DNA from: Didymella arachidicola
Lineage: Eukaryota > Ascomycota > Dothideomycetes > Pleosporales > Didymellaceae
Direction of reading: 5' to 3'
Assembly: GCA_016630955.3 (NCBI GenBank)
Contig: CM049999.1
Span: 434,001 to 498,000 of the forward strand
DNA length: 64,000 bases
Shown here: positions 1-10,149 of the stretch, piece by piece
Layout: every line of letters begins with the position of its first letter
How positions within the stretch are numbered: the stretch's first letter is position 1
Made by a program: the position numbers and the translations under genes
Notes under the pieces: model-generated
Told to the model about the DNA's origin: nothing
The model's input: only the letters and a program-made list of their open reading frames with translations
Databases searched by the model: none

Positions 1-1455
1 GTCTGTCTCAGGGTCGTAGTCGAAGAGCACGTCACTGGTACCCGGCATGTCCATTCCCAGCTTCTTCATTTCTTCGTCGCGTTTGCGAGTGTCTGCGTCT
101 TCCTTGACTTTCTGATCGTACCGCTGCTTTGACGCTCGGGTGCGGTAGAGAATGCGGTCACACCAGCTTGGGCATCGAGCCTTTTCGCTGCTATCGAAAA
201 CGCCTACTTTGCCCACATCGTACTTGTAAGTTGGCAGGAATCTGATCGGTCCTTCTTCCCATCCGTCGTGGAAGGCCCTGCCCGACTTCATCTGTTGGTG
301 CAGCTCGTCATGAGGGAGCAAACATGATATGGTGGTCTGTAGCGAGGCCGGGTCCAGCTCAGGCGGAATTGGGACGGCGTCATCAACATCGTCTGAGGAT
401 TTTCTGGTAGCATATCCTAAATCATCAGAACTGGATGGACGCTTCTCCTCTTTGTCCATGTCTTTCGTGTGCACAGTGAGCAAGCGGCGCACGTCATCGC
501 CTGGCATGCCCTCTATGCGGAAGTTCAGATCGCCAAACCAGAAAGCGAATTCCTCGTCTCCAAGACCTTCACCCTGGTTTTGAGATGTGCCCATGGAATC
601 TACAATAGGTGCGAAGCGCGTCCTCTGCGTGACTTGGGCGACATCCCAAATTCGACGCTCTAGAGCGGCCTTATCTGCTCCCGCGCCCAGATGCGAGTTG
701 ATGAAGACGAGGCGGGTAGTCTCTCCCAAGACGATACGCGCTGTCACTGCGCCCTTGTTGGCCATGTAGCCCATCAGTCCGGTACCAACACTGGTGGTAC
801 TGACGTTCTTGACCTGCGGGTAGAGGGCGGGTGAAGCGTAGATGACCAGCCACAAGCCAAGCAGCTGCTGCTCTGCCACGATCTGATATCCTGTGGGCAG
901 CGCTGCCTCGAGAGAAGCTTTCCACTTGTTCGCCACAGTTGGATCGGTGTACGGCTTCAGTGCCTCGGCTGCGGATGTGATGTCCACTATCTCTTGCAGA
1001 CCAAGCACGTACAGATCAACTTCGTCATCAGCAGGCACTGAGCCTAGGTCGCCGTAGGGCACTGAAGGCGCATGCTTGTCGAATCGCGACTCTTGGTCTT
1101 GCACCGTTTCCTTGTGCTTATCCTCCTTGCGACTTGGCTTAGAGACACCAAGGCCAGCTAGGGCCTTGTCCACGCCTTTGCCCTTCACGAACCACGCTCC
1201 CACATCCTGCTCAGTCCCCTTGTTGGAGGCAACATTCCAGGAGCCGATCTTGATGCGGACGCTGCGGGAGCGGGTGTACTCTGCTCTGCGGCCGTACAGT
1301 ATCTGCTGGAGGGAGACTTGCTGGGTGGTGAGGGATGCTTGGCTCGGGGAGCGCAGATCAGGGAACGCGCCAGGAATCAGAGCGTCAAGCTGGTTGATAG
1401 ACGAGCGCGCAGTGTGGCTCGAGCGGACAGAGCCGGTGCGCGACGCCGTCGACAT
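1..1455 (-). CDS. Inositol polyphosphate 5-phosphatase (C-terminus cut by window edge)
   Basis: The reading frame is open from an ATG at 1455 down to base 1 with no stop, giving 485 residues. The catalytic fold of the Mg-dependent inositol polyphosphate 5-phosphatase (IPPc; endonuclease/exonuclease/phosphatase superfamily) is visible in order: GSWNVASNKG (71-80), LGLQEIVDI (about 151-159), FINSHLGAGA (251-260), FWFGDLNFRI (305-314) and CPSWCDRIL (about 428-436). The family removes the 5-phosphate from phosphoinositides such as PI(4,5)P2. The N-terminal 65 residues are Ser/Thr-rich. No Sac1 domain lies upstream, so it resembles single-domain enzymes (INPP5 type) rather than yeast synaptojanins, although a C-terminal extension beyond the window cannot be excluded. 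It is transcribed divergently from DCP1. Confidence 0.9.
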   Translation of the reverse strand, partial: MSTASRTGSVRSSHTARSSINQLDALIPGAFPDLRSPSQASLTTQQVSLQQILYGRRAEYTRSRSVRIKIGSWNVASNKGTEQDVGAWFVKGKGVDKALAGLGVSKPSRKEDKHKETVQDQESRFDKHAPSVPYGDLGSVPADDEVDLYVLGLQEIVDITSAAEALKPYTDPTVANKWKASLEAALPTGYQIVAEQQLLGLWLVIYASPALYPQVKNVSTTSVGTGLMGYMANKGAVTARIVLGETTRLVFINSHLGAGADKAALERRIWDVAQVTQRTRFAPIVDSMGTSQNQGEGLGDEEFAFWFGDLNFRIEGMPGDDVRRLLTVHTKDMDKEEKRPSSSDDLGYATRKSSDDVDDAVPIPPELDPASLQTTISCLLPHDELHQQMKSGRAFHDGWEEGPIRFLPTYKYDVGKVGVFDSSEKARCPSWCDRILYRTRASKQRYDQKVKEDADTRKRDEEMKKLGMDMPGTSDVLFDYDPETD

Positions 1456-1768
1456 GGTGGGAGTGTCGCGGGCAGAGTGTCGGACGTGATCTGCGCAAGG
1501 GACTGCGAGAGACTGCTAAAGACTGCTATCGGGCCATGGTGGAGTTGGCGGGCGATGGAGACCAGCCATATTCCAGTTCTAAGCGGTTTACACAGCCACT
1601 CCCCACCCAAGGGATGACGGGGCATTCGTGAAGTATGCAGTGCCGATGACGCTCTGCGTGGCTGCCAGTGGCTGCAACGCCTGCCGCCCGCCGTTCGGGG
1701 CCCATGCTCCTTGCGGTTCCCGAGCCTGACAACCACACAATCAACACCGACCGCCCACAACTATCGTT
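1456..1768. promoter_or_regulatory. Divergent intergenic region, 5-phosphatase / DCP1
   Basis: About 310 bp separate the two divergent start codons, so it must hold both promoters and 5' leaders. Short ORFs on both strands have arginine- and cysteine-rich compositions typical of non-coding reading. I see no clear TATA box. Confidence 0.5.
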
Positions 1769-2554
1769 ATGGCGCCTCACAAGTCAAAGGCCCGCGCTCA
1801 CCACCCGCAGCCCCCGCCGCAGTCCGACTACGAGACGGACGCGCCGCCGCCGCCCGTTGACGTGCCGCTCCCACCGCCGCGGTCCAACGAAGAGCTCAAC
1901 TTCTCCGTCCTGCGCCGCATCTACCCCGAGCTGGCGGCCATAGAGCATGTCACGCCCTATGCCGCGCTCTACACATTCAGCCTCGAGACGCAGCAGTGGG
2001 AGAAGCTCGGCGTCGAGGGCACGCTGTTTCTCTGCAGACTGACACCGTCGCCCGTTGGCGCAGACCGCTACAGCGTCGCCATACTCAATCGCCGCGGCCT
2101 CGACAATTTCTACCTCGAGCTCACCAGCGAAGAAGAGATGGAGTTCACCGACCCCTATGTCATTCTCCAGGGCGACCAGGTGTACGGCATCTGGGTGTTT
2201 GCAGACCCACCGCCCGCATCCACCGCCGACTGCCGCACCGACACCGCCAACAAGATCCTGAAGGCTGCAGAGAAGGCGCGCTTGAGTCGCGAAGCCACAC
2301 AAGAGACCAAAGCAGAGGTAGATACGGCCACATCTGCCCCCATGGGGCGCCAGCTCTCCCTCCGCGAGCTCTTTGGCCAGCAGCGTCCTGCTGACGCTGG
2401 ACTGAGTTTTCACGACCACCATAGCCAGCACCATCCTCAAGGCCACCCGCAGCAACCACTTTACACACCGACGCCCAATCCTGGCCAGTCGCAGCAAGAT
2501 GAGCTGGGCCAGTTGTTCTTCAATGCCAAGCAGAACTACAACGGCCTTGGCTGA
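1769..2554 (+). CDS. DCP1: mRNA-decapping enzyme subunit Dcp1
   Basis: Intronless, 261 aa. After a Pro-rich N-terminus (residues 1-38, a run of PPP motifs) comes an EVH1-type Dcp1 domain (about 45-145). Its blocks include FSVLRRIYPEL, AALYTF, WEKLGVEGTLFLCRL, YSVAILNRRGLDNFYLEL and a tryptophan-containing GIWVF strand. Dcp1 is the activating partner of the Nudix decapping enzyme Dcp2 in cytoplasmic mRNA decay and P-bodies. The C-terminal third is low complexity and His/Gln-rich (HDHHSQHHPQ), a feature common in P-body proteins. The start is the first ATG of the frame and leaves a normal-length protein. Confidence 0.9.
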   Translation: MAPHKSKARAHHPQPPPQSDYETDAPPPPVDVPLPPPRSNEELNFSVLRRIYPELAAIEHVTPYAALYTFSLETQQWEKLGVEGTLFLCRLTPSPVGADRYSVAILNRRGLDNFYLELTSEEEMEFTDPYVILQGDQVYGIWVFADPPPASTADCRTDTANKILKAAEKARLSREATQETKAEVDTATSAPMGRQLSLRELFGQQRPADAGLSFHDHHSQHHPQGHPQQPLYTPTPNPGQSQQDELGQLFFNAKQNYNGLG

Positions 2555-3366
2555 TGAGATTGCAGGTCACAATGGAGCGTAGACGTCTGAATCAAGAGCA
2601 AAGGCATGAAAAATCTCGGAACCGGATCGATCAAATCATGAGCCAGCCTGTCTGGCGAGGGAGTGCGTCTTCTGGTCCGCCCAAGCTCCACAAGCCGCCA
2701 AAGAAAACAGCAAAGAAGTCAGCCAAAACAGTAGATCGAGTCCTCGTACGCGGTCCTTGCCCGTCACTCTCCTCCCAGCCTAGACACCCTTTCACGGTCG
2801 AAGGTGGCTGACTCGAGTAGAGGGAGCTGGGCAGATCGACTTGACGCGCTGTCCAACGATCATGTCGGTGATGAGCATGCTATATCGCGCGAGCTGGATG
2901 TTCACGAGCTGGGACGTACAACTGTTCAACTTGGCGTTCGCTTGACTGCTGCAGACTATGCTGTTGTGCGTGGTAGAAAACACGGCTGTCATTGAGGAGG
3001 CAACTGGATACTGGCACTCACTTTTGAAGAGCAGACCTGCGAGCTATTCAGAATACTCAGCCCTGTTGCTGGACAGGTGAAGCAAGTTGAGGATGTGGGC
3101 TTTGGTCATCGGTAGATCCAGGGCATTCCAATGCATCTACAATCACAACCCGCAAAGTCCTCCAGAAGTAACTTTGGTGTTCTAACAACAGCGATAGACT
3201 TTGGCGAGCGCGCCAGGCACACCGTCATAATGCGGCCGCTAGGCGGCACTCCCGCAGACGGATCCTTGCTGGGCTGCCCCTCTCGCGGGGTACCTTCCTG
3301 GCCTCTGAAACTTTTTAATTCTCAGCACCGCGATCGGCGCAATCTCAACAATTGACACACGACACA
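2555..3366. other. Intergenic, no gene seen
   Basis: About 810 bp between DCP1 and the GARS gene. A lysine-rich 85-codon ORF begins at the DCP1 stop (2554-2811) but has no recognisable domain and is most simply 3' UTR. The GARS promoter lies at the right end. Confidence 0.5.
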
Positions 3367-4659
3367 ATGGCTGATCAACTGCGAGTCCTCCTTGTCGGCA
3401 ACGGCGGTCGCGAGCACGCCATCGCCTGGAAGCTGCTCCAGTCCCCGCGCATTGAGCACATCTACGTCTGCCCCGGCAACGGCGGCACCGCGACCATCTC
3501 GTCCAAGGTCTCCAACGTGACGTCTGTCAAGGACACCGACTTCCCCGCCCTCGTCGCCTTTGCGCAGGAGAAAAAGGTCAATTTCCTCATCCCCGGCCCC
3601 GAGGCCCCTCTCGTCGCAGGCATCGTCGACCACTTCGCCCAGCATGCGCCGCACATCAAGGCCTTCGGGCCCAGCCAGGCCGCCGCCACAATGGAGGGCA
3701 GCAAAACCTTCAGCAAAGACTTTATGAAGCGGCACAACATCCCCACCGCGGCCTACGAAAACTTCTCCTCTCACGATGCTGCCGCAAAGTACCTCGACTC
3801 CATCACCCACCCCGTCGTGATCAAGGCCTCAGGCCTCGCCGCCGGCAAAGGCGTTATCATCCCACAGACAAAAGACGAAGCGCACGCAGCCCTCAAGGAC
3901 ATCATGCTCAGCAAGGAATTCGGGAGTGCCGGCGACGAGGTCGTCATCGAAGAGTTCCTCACCGGCGACGAGCTCTCCATCCTCACTTTCTCAGACGGCC
4001 ACACCATCAAGAGCCTGCCGCCCGCCCAGGACCACAAGCGCATCTTCGACAACGACCAGGGCCCCAACACAGGCGGCATGGGCACCTACGCCCCAACCCG
4101 CATAGCGCCGCCCGAGCTGCTCGCCCAGATCGACAGAGACGTCCTCCAGCCCACCATCGACGGCATGCGCAGCGAGGGCTTCACATTCAAGGGCGTCCTG
4201 TTCACAGGCCTGATGATGACGCCCACCGGCGCCAAGGTCCTCGAGTACAACGTCCGCTTCGGCGACCCCGAAACGCAGAGCCTGCTGTGCCTGATGGAAG
4301 GCGATCTAGCAGACGTCATGGCCGCGTGCGCCGACGGCAAACTAGCCGATGTCGACGTCAAGGTCAGCACCCGCTCCGCTGCAACCGTGGTTGTAGCTGC
4401 GGGCGGGTACCCGGGGAGCTACGCCAAGGGCACCCCGATGAAGATCGATGCTGTGCCCGCGGATACGGTGCTTTTCCATGCTGGTACTGCGGTTGAGGAT
4501 GGCCAGCTTGTGACGGCTGGGGGGCGTGTTATTGCGTCGACGGCTACGGCGGCGAGTTTGGAGGAGGCGGTTGCTAAGGCGTATAAGGGGGTTGAGTGCG
4601 TGCACTTTGAGGGTATGCAGTTCCGGAGGGATATTGCGGGAAGGGCGCTGGGGAAGTGA
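3367..4659 (+). CDS. Phosphoribosylamine-glycine ligase (GARS), stand-alone
   Basis: 430 aa from the ATG at 3367, in one exon. It is an ATP-grasp ligase converting 5-phosphoribosylamine plus glycine to GAR, the second step of purine synthesis. Visible signatures are LLVGNGGREHAIAW (N-terminal dinucleotide-like fold), PGPEAPLVAGI, SGLAAGKGV, GPNTGGMGTYAP and EYNVRFGDPETQ, and the usual C-terminal end YKGVE...FRRDIAGRAL. In yeasts and most fungi known to me GARS is the N-terminal half of a bifunctional GARS-AIRS protein (Ade5,7, about 790 aa). Here the stop follows directly after the GARS domain. A donor-like GTGAGT overlaps the stop, but no AIRS-like reading appears in the following 500 bp. 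It could be a second copy, a split gene or an acquisition. Third-position base use changes sharply at about 4435 (see findings). Confidence 0.92.
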   Translation: MADQLRVLLVGNGGREHAIAWKLLQSPRIEHIYVCPGNGGTATISSKVSNVTSVKDTDFPALVAFAQEKKVNFLIPGPEAPLVAGIVDHFAQHAPHIKAFGPSQAAATMEGSKTFSKDFMKRHNIPTAAYENFSSHDAAAKYLDSITHPVVIKASGLAAGKGVIIPQTKDEAHAALKDIMLSKEFGSAGDEVVIEEFLTGDELSILTFSDGHTIKSLPPAQDHKRIFDNDQGPNTGGMGTYAPTRIAPPELLAQIDRDVLQPTIDGMRSEGFTFKGVLFTGLMMTPTGAKVLEYNVRFGDPETQSLLCLMEGDLADVMAACADGKLADVDVKVSTRSAATVVVAAGGYPGSYAKGTPMKIDAVPADTVLFHAGTAVEDGQLVTAGGRVIASTATAASLEEAVAKAYKGVECVHFEGMQFRRDIAGRALGK

Positions 4660-5184
4660 GTGGTGTGTGGGTTGTGTTTGGTTTGGGGGAAGCGATGAAT
4701 ATACCGCTCGATAAAGTGCCGTGACTGCCACCATATGATGTGAGGGAACTGTGGGTGACTTGTCCTTTGGGTGGACCACTGGTCCGGGTCCCGAGACTCC
4801 ATTAGTTGCGCGCAGACTTTACATACGATGCTCTTCAAACATCACAGACAGGAATGCTAAAAGAGAACAATTGCCATATTAGATATTGTCGCAACCACTC
4901 TGCTGCTTACTACATGAACAGATAATCGTGTCTCGGTCGTATCCCACTTGCTCACAGCGACGCTATCACGCCTCCCTCTCAAACGCCTCCCAGTCTAGAA
5001 AATGCCAAATATCGTTGCCAAACGCTGATGCTACAGCCGTACATAAATAGAGCTCGAATCGAAAAAAACCCGCAACCACCGATGAAATGCTGGACTCAAT
5101 CCAACCGCGTCGCGAACGCGAAAAGCTATGCGTGAAAATCTGCATGCGTCTCGCGTAATTGTACATTGCACTAGGATAGTGCTT
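4660..5184. other. Intergenic between convergent genes, no gene seen
   Basis: Contains the 3' ends of GARS (+) and the nucleotide-sugar transporter (-). It was searched specifically for an AIRS/PurM continuation of the GARS frame and none was seen. Confidence 0.5.
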
Positions 5185-6423
5185 CTACGCTTTCAGGCTG
5201 TCGCGCATGCTCTGGCTGCTGGAGCTGACGGGCACGTTGGACACGGGCAGGACGGACTTTGCCTTCGCTGCGGCGTTCTGGCGCACCTTGGCGAGGGCGT
5301 AGACGATGCCGCTGACGAAGCCGACGAAGATGGCAGAGACACTGCCAAATGTGACGGGCGCGTCGAAGAAGATCAAGCCGCTGAGCGCGATGGGGAGCTT
5401 GTTGAGAGCGCCGACCATGGAGTAGGTGGTGGAGGTTGTGACGCGGACGGCCCAGGCCGAGGTGTACGAGATGAAGACGGAGGAGAGACCGGACAGAATC
5501 ATCATGAAGATGACTGCGTTGCGCTGTTCTGCGGGGAAGTTCTTCGAGATGTTCGCGGGAGACCAGTCCTCGACGACGATGGAGGCGATCAGGAGGATGG
5601 GGATGGTGAGTAGGTTGTTGTAGTACATGGCTGGTCACTGTTAGCGTGATGAAGCAGGGTTTCAACGTCGAGCTTACTGTCAAAGTCCTTGAAGTTGGTG
5701 AGCTTTATGCGCTTCCTCATGGCAAGAACGAAAGTGGCACTGCAGAAGCAGTTGAACATCATCCACAGGTAGCCGGCGTGCAGAGTCGAGACAGCTTCGG
5801 TCGCCGCCTTTGTTGCCTCTCCCGTGCTGGTGAGCGCATGCTGAATGTCTGCCCAAGCCGCAATGATGGAGCTCAAGACCATCAAACCGAAGGAGAACAG
5901 GGCCATGGGTGTGACGGAGCCACCGAACCAGAGCACCTCACCATAGGCGATGAGGATGATGGTCAAGTTCTTGAAGATGGTGTAGACGGGGATCGAGAGG
6001 AACTTGAGCGCCCAGGTACTTGTGTAGATCATGCCGATGAGGAGGAGAGCGATGGGGAACCCTATCGAGGTCAGTCTGGGCCTACAAAAGCCAATGTCTC
6101 CACGTACACTTTTTTGCCTCGTCCGAGTTGAAGTCGCGGTATGTGATGATGCCGGACGCCTTGCAGACGGAAATGGCGACAACGCAGACAACCGACTGCA
6201 CGCAGAGCAGGAAGAAGTTGAGGTTGAAGTCGCGGCCCGACAAGACGTACTTGTTCGTCACCGTCATGAGGATCGAGGAACCGCAGTACGACAGGATGGC
6301 CACGACGGGGTTCTCAGTGATCGAGGTGCTGCTGCCCTTGGACGTGCGCGTCACCGGGGACGGCGCACGGGAACCCTTTGCTGAGCCCATGCCGTAGTCA
6401 TCGCTCTTTTTATCGTCGGCCAT
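5185..6423 (-). CDS. VRG4: GDP-mannose transporter (Vrg4/Gmt1 family)
   Basis: Three exons: 6423-6108, 6061-5678 and 5630-5185 (introns of 46 and 47 bp), 381 aa. A multi-pass Golgi nucleotide-sugar transporter of the DMT/NST superfamily that imports GDP-mannose for glycan elongation. The diagnostic GDP-mannose recognition block GALNKLPIALSG is intact in exon 3. Other family blocks are NKYVLSGRDFNLNF, YTIFKNLTIILIAYGEVLWF and NFKDFD joined to MYYNNLL. Both junctions restore family-conserved residues: the first splits a Trp codon (T/GG) before FPI, and the second gives DTMYYNN. The N-terminus is cytosolic and Ser-rich. The start is the ATG beginning MADDKKSDD. An in-frame upstream extension to 6624 is unlike the family. 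Confidence 0.93.
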
Positions 6424-6917
6424 AGCGAGAATTGCAGTCGAGGGGAGAAGCACGCTGCGTTCTGTAAGGAGCGGATGGTCCGGGGCAGACGGGCGGGGCA
6501 GTCTCTGTGCAAAAGGCAAGCAGCAGTGTCGAGAAAAGGACAGAGGTGAGACGTTGGGGAAAAGAGGAGATGCTAGATGGCGATGCGCGTCCTTGCGGTA
6601 AAAAGTGGATCCGCTCTGGCGCACCCCCTGGTTCTGGGCTTAAATTAGAGGAACACCAGCAACACTCGTAAGTGGCCGTCAGCAGCCCTGCACAACTCTA
6701 GAAGCCTCCTTTCCCTTAGGCGGCAGACTTTGCCAGCGAGTCCCTTATCGTACCGCTGGTCGCCGCTAGTTGTCTACTTCGCCAATGCATAGCTAAGGAG
6801 TCTACAAGCACTTGTATTCTGCCACACGTGATTTGCGCTAGTAGACGTTGAATCCAGGGTCTGACAACTTTACAACGCCCCTCACTTCGCTTGCGGCATC
6901 GAGGCAGAAGTTACACC
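6424..6917. promoter_or_regulatory. Divergent promoter region, GDP-mannose transporter / phosducin-like gene
   Basis: About 490 bp between two divergent start codons. Nothing else recognisable. Confidence 0.5.
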
Positions 6918-7597
6918 ATGTCCCAACTAGACTCCAAGGTCGCTTCGGTCATCGACCGCGCCGCCAAGAACGATGAATCCGACGAGGACGATCTCATCGC
7001 TCAGCTTGAAGATGATTCAGAATCAGACGCCTTTCGAGCACAACGGATACAGCAGCTACACGACGAATTTGACAGGGCCAGACGATTGAAGGCCAGCGAG
7101 CATGGAACTTATTCTGAGGTCAAGGATGAGAAGTCGTTGATGGATATCACGACAAGTACCAAGAATTGCGTCGTACATTTCTTCAAACCGGACTTCAACC
7201 GCTGCCGCATCATGGACACACATCTAGAGGTAGGCTGTGTTCAAACATGCAATCCATCCAGGCTGACAGTCTGAAGTCCCTTGCCCCATCTCACTACGAG
7301 GCACGTATCATGAAAATCAACGTCGACAATTGTCCCTTTTTGGTCACGAGGCTAGGAGTACAGGTACTTCCATGCGTCATTTCATTCATCGACGGTGTCG
7401 GTGCCGACCGCATTGTCGGCTTCGAAGGACTAGGCCGCAACTCAGACAATTTCACCGTCAGAGATCTCGAGGCACGACTCATCCGCGCTGGCGTGTTTAC
7501 GAGAAACAAGGTCACCAAAGAGGACGAGGAGGAACGTAAACAAAGGAGCAAGATGGCAGCCAAGTATGATGATGAGAATGACGACGACTGGGACTGA
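6918..7597 (+). CDS. Phosducin-like / thioredoxin-domain protein (TXNDC9, Plp1 type)
   Basis: Exons 6918-7229 and 7277-7597 (47-bp intron), 210 aa. The N-terminus is an acidic helix followed by a thioredoxin-like fold: VVHFFKPDFNRCRIMDTHLE spans the usual active-site region, then KINVDNCPFL, VQVLPCVISF and a GFEGLG block. This is the PhLP3/TXNDC9 pattern. These proteins bind and modulate the CCT chaperonin during tubulin/actin folding. Only one cysteine (NRC) remains where thioredoxins have CxxC, which is normal for the family, so redox activity is unlikely. The acceptor was chosen at 7275-7276 because it yields HLESLAPSH, matching the family's HLxxLxxxH. The C-terminus is acidic (ENDDDWD). 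Confidence 0.88.
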
Positions 7598-8314
7598 GGG
7601 GTCAGTGAACTACCACAGACGGACGGCTCGAATGCCTTGATGCGTCAACTCGCCAAGTCAACGCTGCTGCCGGAATAAAGGCTTCCCCGCGGCGCTCGAG
7701 GCAAACGCGTGTCTTCGCGGCCGTATCGATAGAGAGTATGGTTGCTCAAACTTCGTGCGTGACCTGCACCCAGACAAGAGCAACACCAAAGCCGCCGCGC
7801 AGGGATTGCATTCCTCTGCCTACAGGGCTGGAGATACTGCCTTACGGGATAGAATGCACTGGACAGACTAGACAGTACTATGCAGAACAGCCATGCAAAA
7901 CCGTGTTGCATGTTTACAATCGATCCTCGAGCAACATCATCCGTTCCTTGATAATTGATTTCATCTGTGACACAAGGTCTTTTACGACATACTCTTTTGG
8001 TTGTGCCTGCGCCAAGATCCACGGTAAAAGCGTCGAAGTCCGCATCTCAGCCGTGGACCATGCATACTCCTGATCGAGAACGTGCTGGGGCGGCAGGCCA
8101 CTGCAGGGGGAAGCTCTTGCCGAAGCATGAGAAAGCGCCACCGCCGATTGGCCGCGCGCCACCAATAGTGCGTCATCGGCGGCATCGCGCAATTCTCAAA
8201 TTGGGTGTTGCGACAGCTGAGCCCAACATATAACCGTAAACAATCAGTGCACGATTCGGAGCTGCATACACAGCACTACTACACACTGGTTCCATCCGGA
8301 CACTACACACCAAA
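7598..8314. other. Intergenic, no supported gene
   Basis: About 715 bp. A minus-strand frame ending at 7914 reads protein-like at its end (KDLVSQMKSIIKERMM) but lacks a convincing start or a known domain. The right end is the promoter of the acireductone dioxygenase gene. Confidence 0.4.
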
Positions 8315-8957
8315 ATGAGAGCTTATTGGTTTGACAACGTCGAGGTAGCGCCACCCCACACCCAACTCAACTCACATGACTAACCTCCCAGGGCGACCAA
8401 CGCCTCCCTCACGACTCTGGGCGCAATGTCGACCCGAGCTATCTCGCCAACCTTGGCGTAATCTACAAGCATGTCAGCTCGGACGACGACGTCAACGCAC
8501 TAGCAAAGGAGCGCAGCTACAAGAACCGAGATGAAATCACCGTGTCGCCAGAGAAGATGGGCGACATTTACGAAGAGAAGGTGAAGAGCTTTTTCCATGA
8601 GCACCTGCACGAGGACGAGGAAATCCGATACATTCTCGATGGAGCAGGTTTCTTTGATGTCCGGAGCGAGGGCGATGACTGGGTCAGAATCTGGTTGGAG
8701 CAGGGTGATTTGATCGTCTTGCCGGCGGGCATCTACCATCGGTTCACCACTGATGACAAGAACGTAGGTACCTGTTTCTGTCATTTAAAAAGGTCTGTCG
8801 AGAAGAGAGTTGATTGACTGACGAAACGCAGTACATCAAGGCTATGCGCCTATTCAAGGAAGAGCCCAAGTGGACCCCGCTGAACAGGAGCGCGGAGACG
8901 GATGCGAACCACTACCGTAAGGAGTACCTAACTCAGAGACAATCTCTCGCTGCATAG
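8315..8957 (+). CDS. ADI1: Acireductone dioxygenase
   Basis: Three exons: 8315-8344, 8392-8763 and 8832-8957 (introns 47 and 68 bp), 175 aa, normal for the family. A cupin-fold metalloenzyme of the methionine salvage cycle that oxidises acireductone to the keto-acid precursor of methionine. The metal-binding motif HLHEDEEIRY (H-x-H-x4-E) and the later GIYHRF histidine are present, with the usual YILDGAGFFDVR strand. The first exon encodes only MRAYWFDNVE, the conserved N-terminus of eukaryotic ARDs, and splices in phase to GDQRLPHDSG. The last exon carries the conserved YIKAMRLF.EEPKWTP block. Confidence 0.95.
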
Positions 8958-9306
8958 GCCGTTTGACCGGCGCGGCATACGAAATCATGAGAACACGAAC
9001 GACAATCAAAGGCAGTTTTCCATCAATCCAGCTCCGTTTCTTTTTGTTGTTTGGACTATGCTGTCCGTCGCATTTGTGATTGTTCCTCGGCCTCAGCGCA
9101 TTCTACACGCTATGGACGGCCCGCGTCGAGTCGTACATCCATGCAGCATGTAGCAAGCAAGCGTGCATCTCGAGTTTGCGGGAAGCTGGTTTGCGCAACA
9201 ATAGTCGTCGAAGGTTCCAAGTAAAACATCGACTTCCTCAAAGATTGATTCCCCCCTCTAGCATTTTCAACAATTCGTCTCCAAGCACAGAACCAGCTCA
9301 CCCACC
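8958..9306. other. Intergenic, no gene seen
   Basis: About 350 bp between ADI1 and the hypothetical gene. No feature recognised. Confidence 0.5.
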
Positions 9307-10149
9307 ATGCCCGGTCCTCCTTGGGGAAGCGACCCCTTCGAATTTCCCTACCTCGCTCGTCGCGCGAGGGACAGACGCTCCTCTACTGATCGCTGGCCAG
9401 ACACACCGCGCTCCTTTCCCTTCTTCCCTCCACCCGCCCCGATCCCGTATGCCACGAAGCCACGCAGCGGTCTCGAATCATTCCACCCCAAGATGCCCAA
9501 GATGCCCCATTCCGCACACTTCCGCACCTTCAACCTACCATCCAGCTCCAACTTTTCGACCTCAGACCAGGACGATACATACGCTCTGGACACCGACTCA
9601 GATTTCGACCACATCCCAGGACGTCCCTCACGAAGACGCTATACGCGCCCTGACCTCAGCTCCCGGCCCGACATCTCACTTGTCTCGCTCCCGATGCTGC
9701 GCCCCACGGCGCAAGAGCTCCGCCTGCGGCACGACGAAGCGCTCTTCCTGCCACCGCTGGTGCACCTGCGGATTCTAGTCGTGCTCCGCGGCGCGAGAGA
9801 AGAGCTGCGCATCGCTGTCCCCGGATGTGTCGCCTTGGAGCACGTGACGAAGCAGGTTGTGCAGTGCTATGCAGGCAAGGGCGTGCCGTACGCTGCGCAG
9901 GTGGAGCAGCGAGGTCGTATGTGTGAACCACCTGTAGACGCGCTTGTAGAAGATTTGTCACACATGGGTGAAGTCTACAACGCTGGCCGGAGGGAGATGA
10001 AAGTTGAGATCGTGGTTGTTGGGGATGAGGGGTGGGGTCTCAGAGACAGGTTCGGAGGAAGAGGGCCATCGGGGGGTGATGCTGCGGAGGTAGAGACTGT
10101 CAGGAAGCGGGAGGTAAGCAGGACAAGATATACGAAAGCCAAGCGATAG
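9307..10149 (+). CDS. Hypothetical protein, 280 aa
   Basis: Not recognised. Single exon with a good context at the start (CACCATGC). The N-terminal 120 residues are Pro/Arg/Ser-rich and probably disordered. Residues about 130-245 look folded: they contain hydrophobic strands (LVHLRILVVLRGAREELRIAV) and an amphipathic helix region, and end with VEIVVVGDEGWGLRD. The C-terminus is basic. Coding-strand composition drifts from C-rich at the 5' end to G-rich at the 3' end, as in several neighbours. No signal peptide or membrane segment. It is an ORF of reasonable length and composition, probably a lineage-restricted gene. Confidence 0.6.
   Translation: MPGPPWGSDPFEFPYLARRARDRRSSTDRWPDTPRSFPFFPPPAPIPYATKPRSGLESFHPKMPKMPHSAHFRTFNLPSSSNFSTSDQDDTYALDTDSDFDHIPGRPSRRRYTRPDLSSRPDISLVSLPMLRPTAQELRLRHDEALFLPPLVHLRILVVLRGAREELRIAVPGCVALEHVTKQVVQCYAGKGVPYAAQVEQRGRMCEPPVDALVEDLSHMGEVYNAGRREMKVEIVVVGDEGWGLRDRFGGRGPSGGDAAEVETVRKREVSRTRYTKAKR

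Noticed and set aside
2554..2811. 85-codon Lys/Arg-rich ORF whose ATG overlaps the DCP1 stop
   Set aside because: Fungal nuclear genes are not translated by stop-start coupling as a rule, and there is no domain; most likely 3' UTR.
4656..4661. GTGAGT at the GARS stop as an active splice donor to an AIRS exon
   Set aside because: No AIRS-like sequence follows before the convergent transporter gene, and the GARS domain is complete, so I keep the stop.
7914..8192. Minus-strand 92-codon frame ending in a helical sequence
   Set aside because: It has a non-ATG start in its long form, the first ATG leaves fewer than 50 residues, and no family is recognised.
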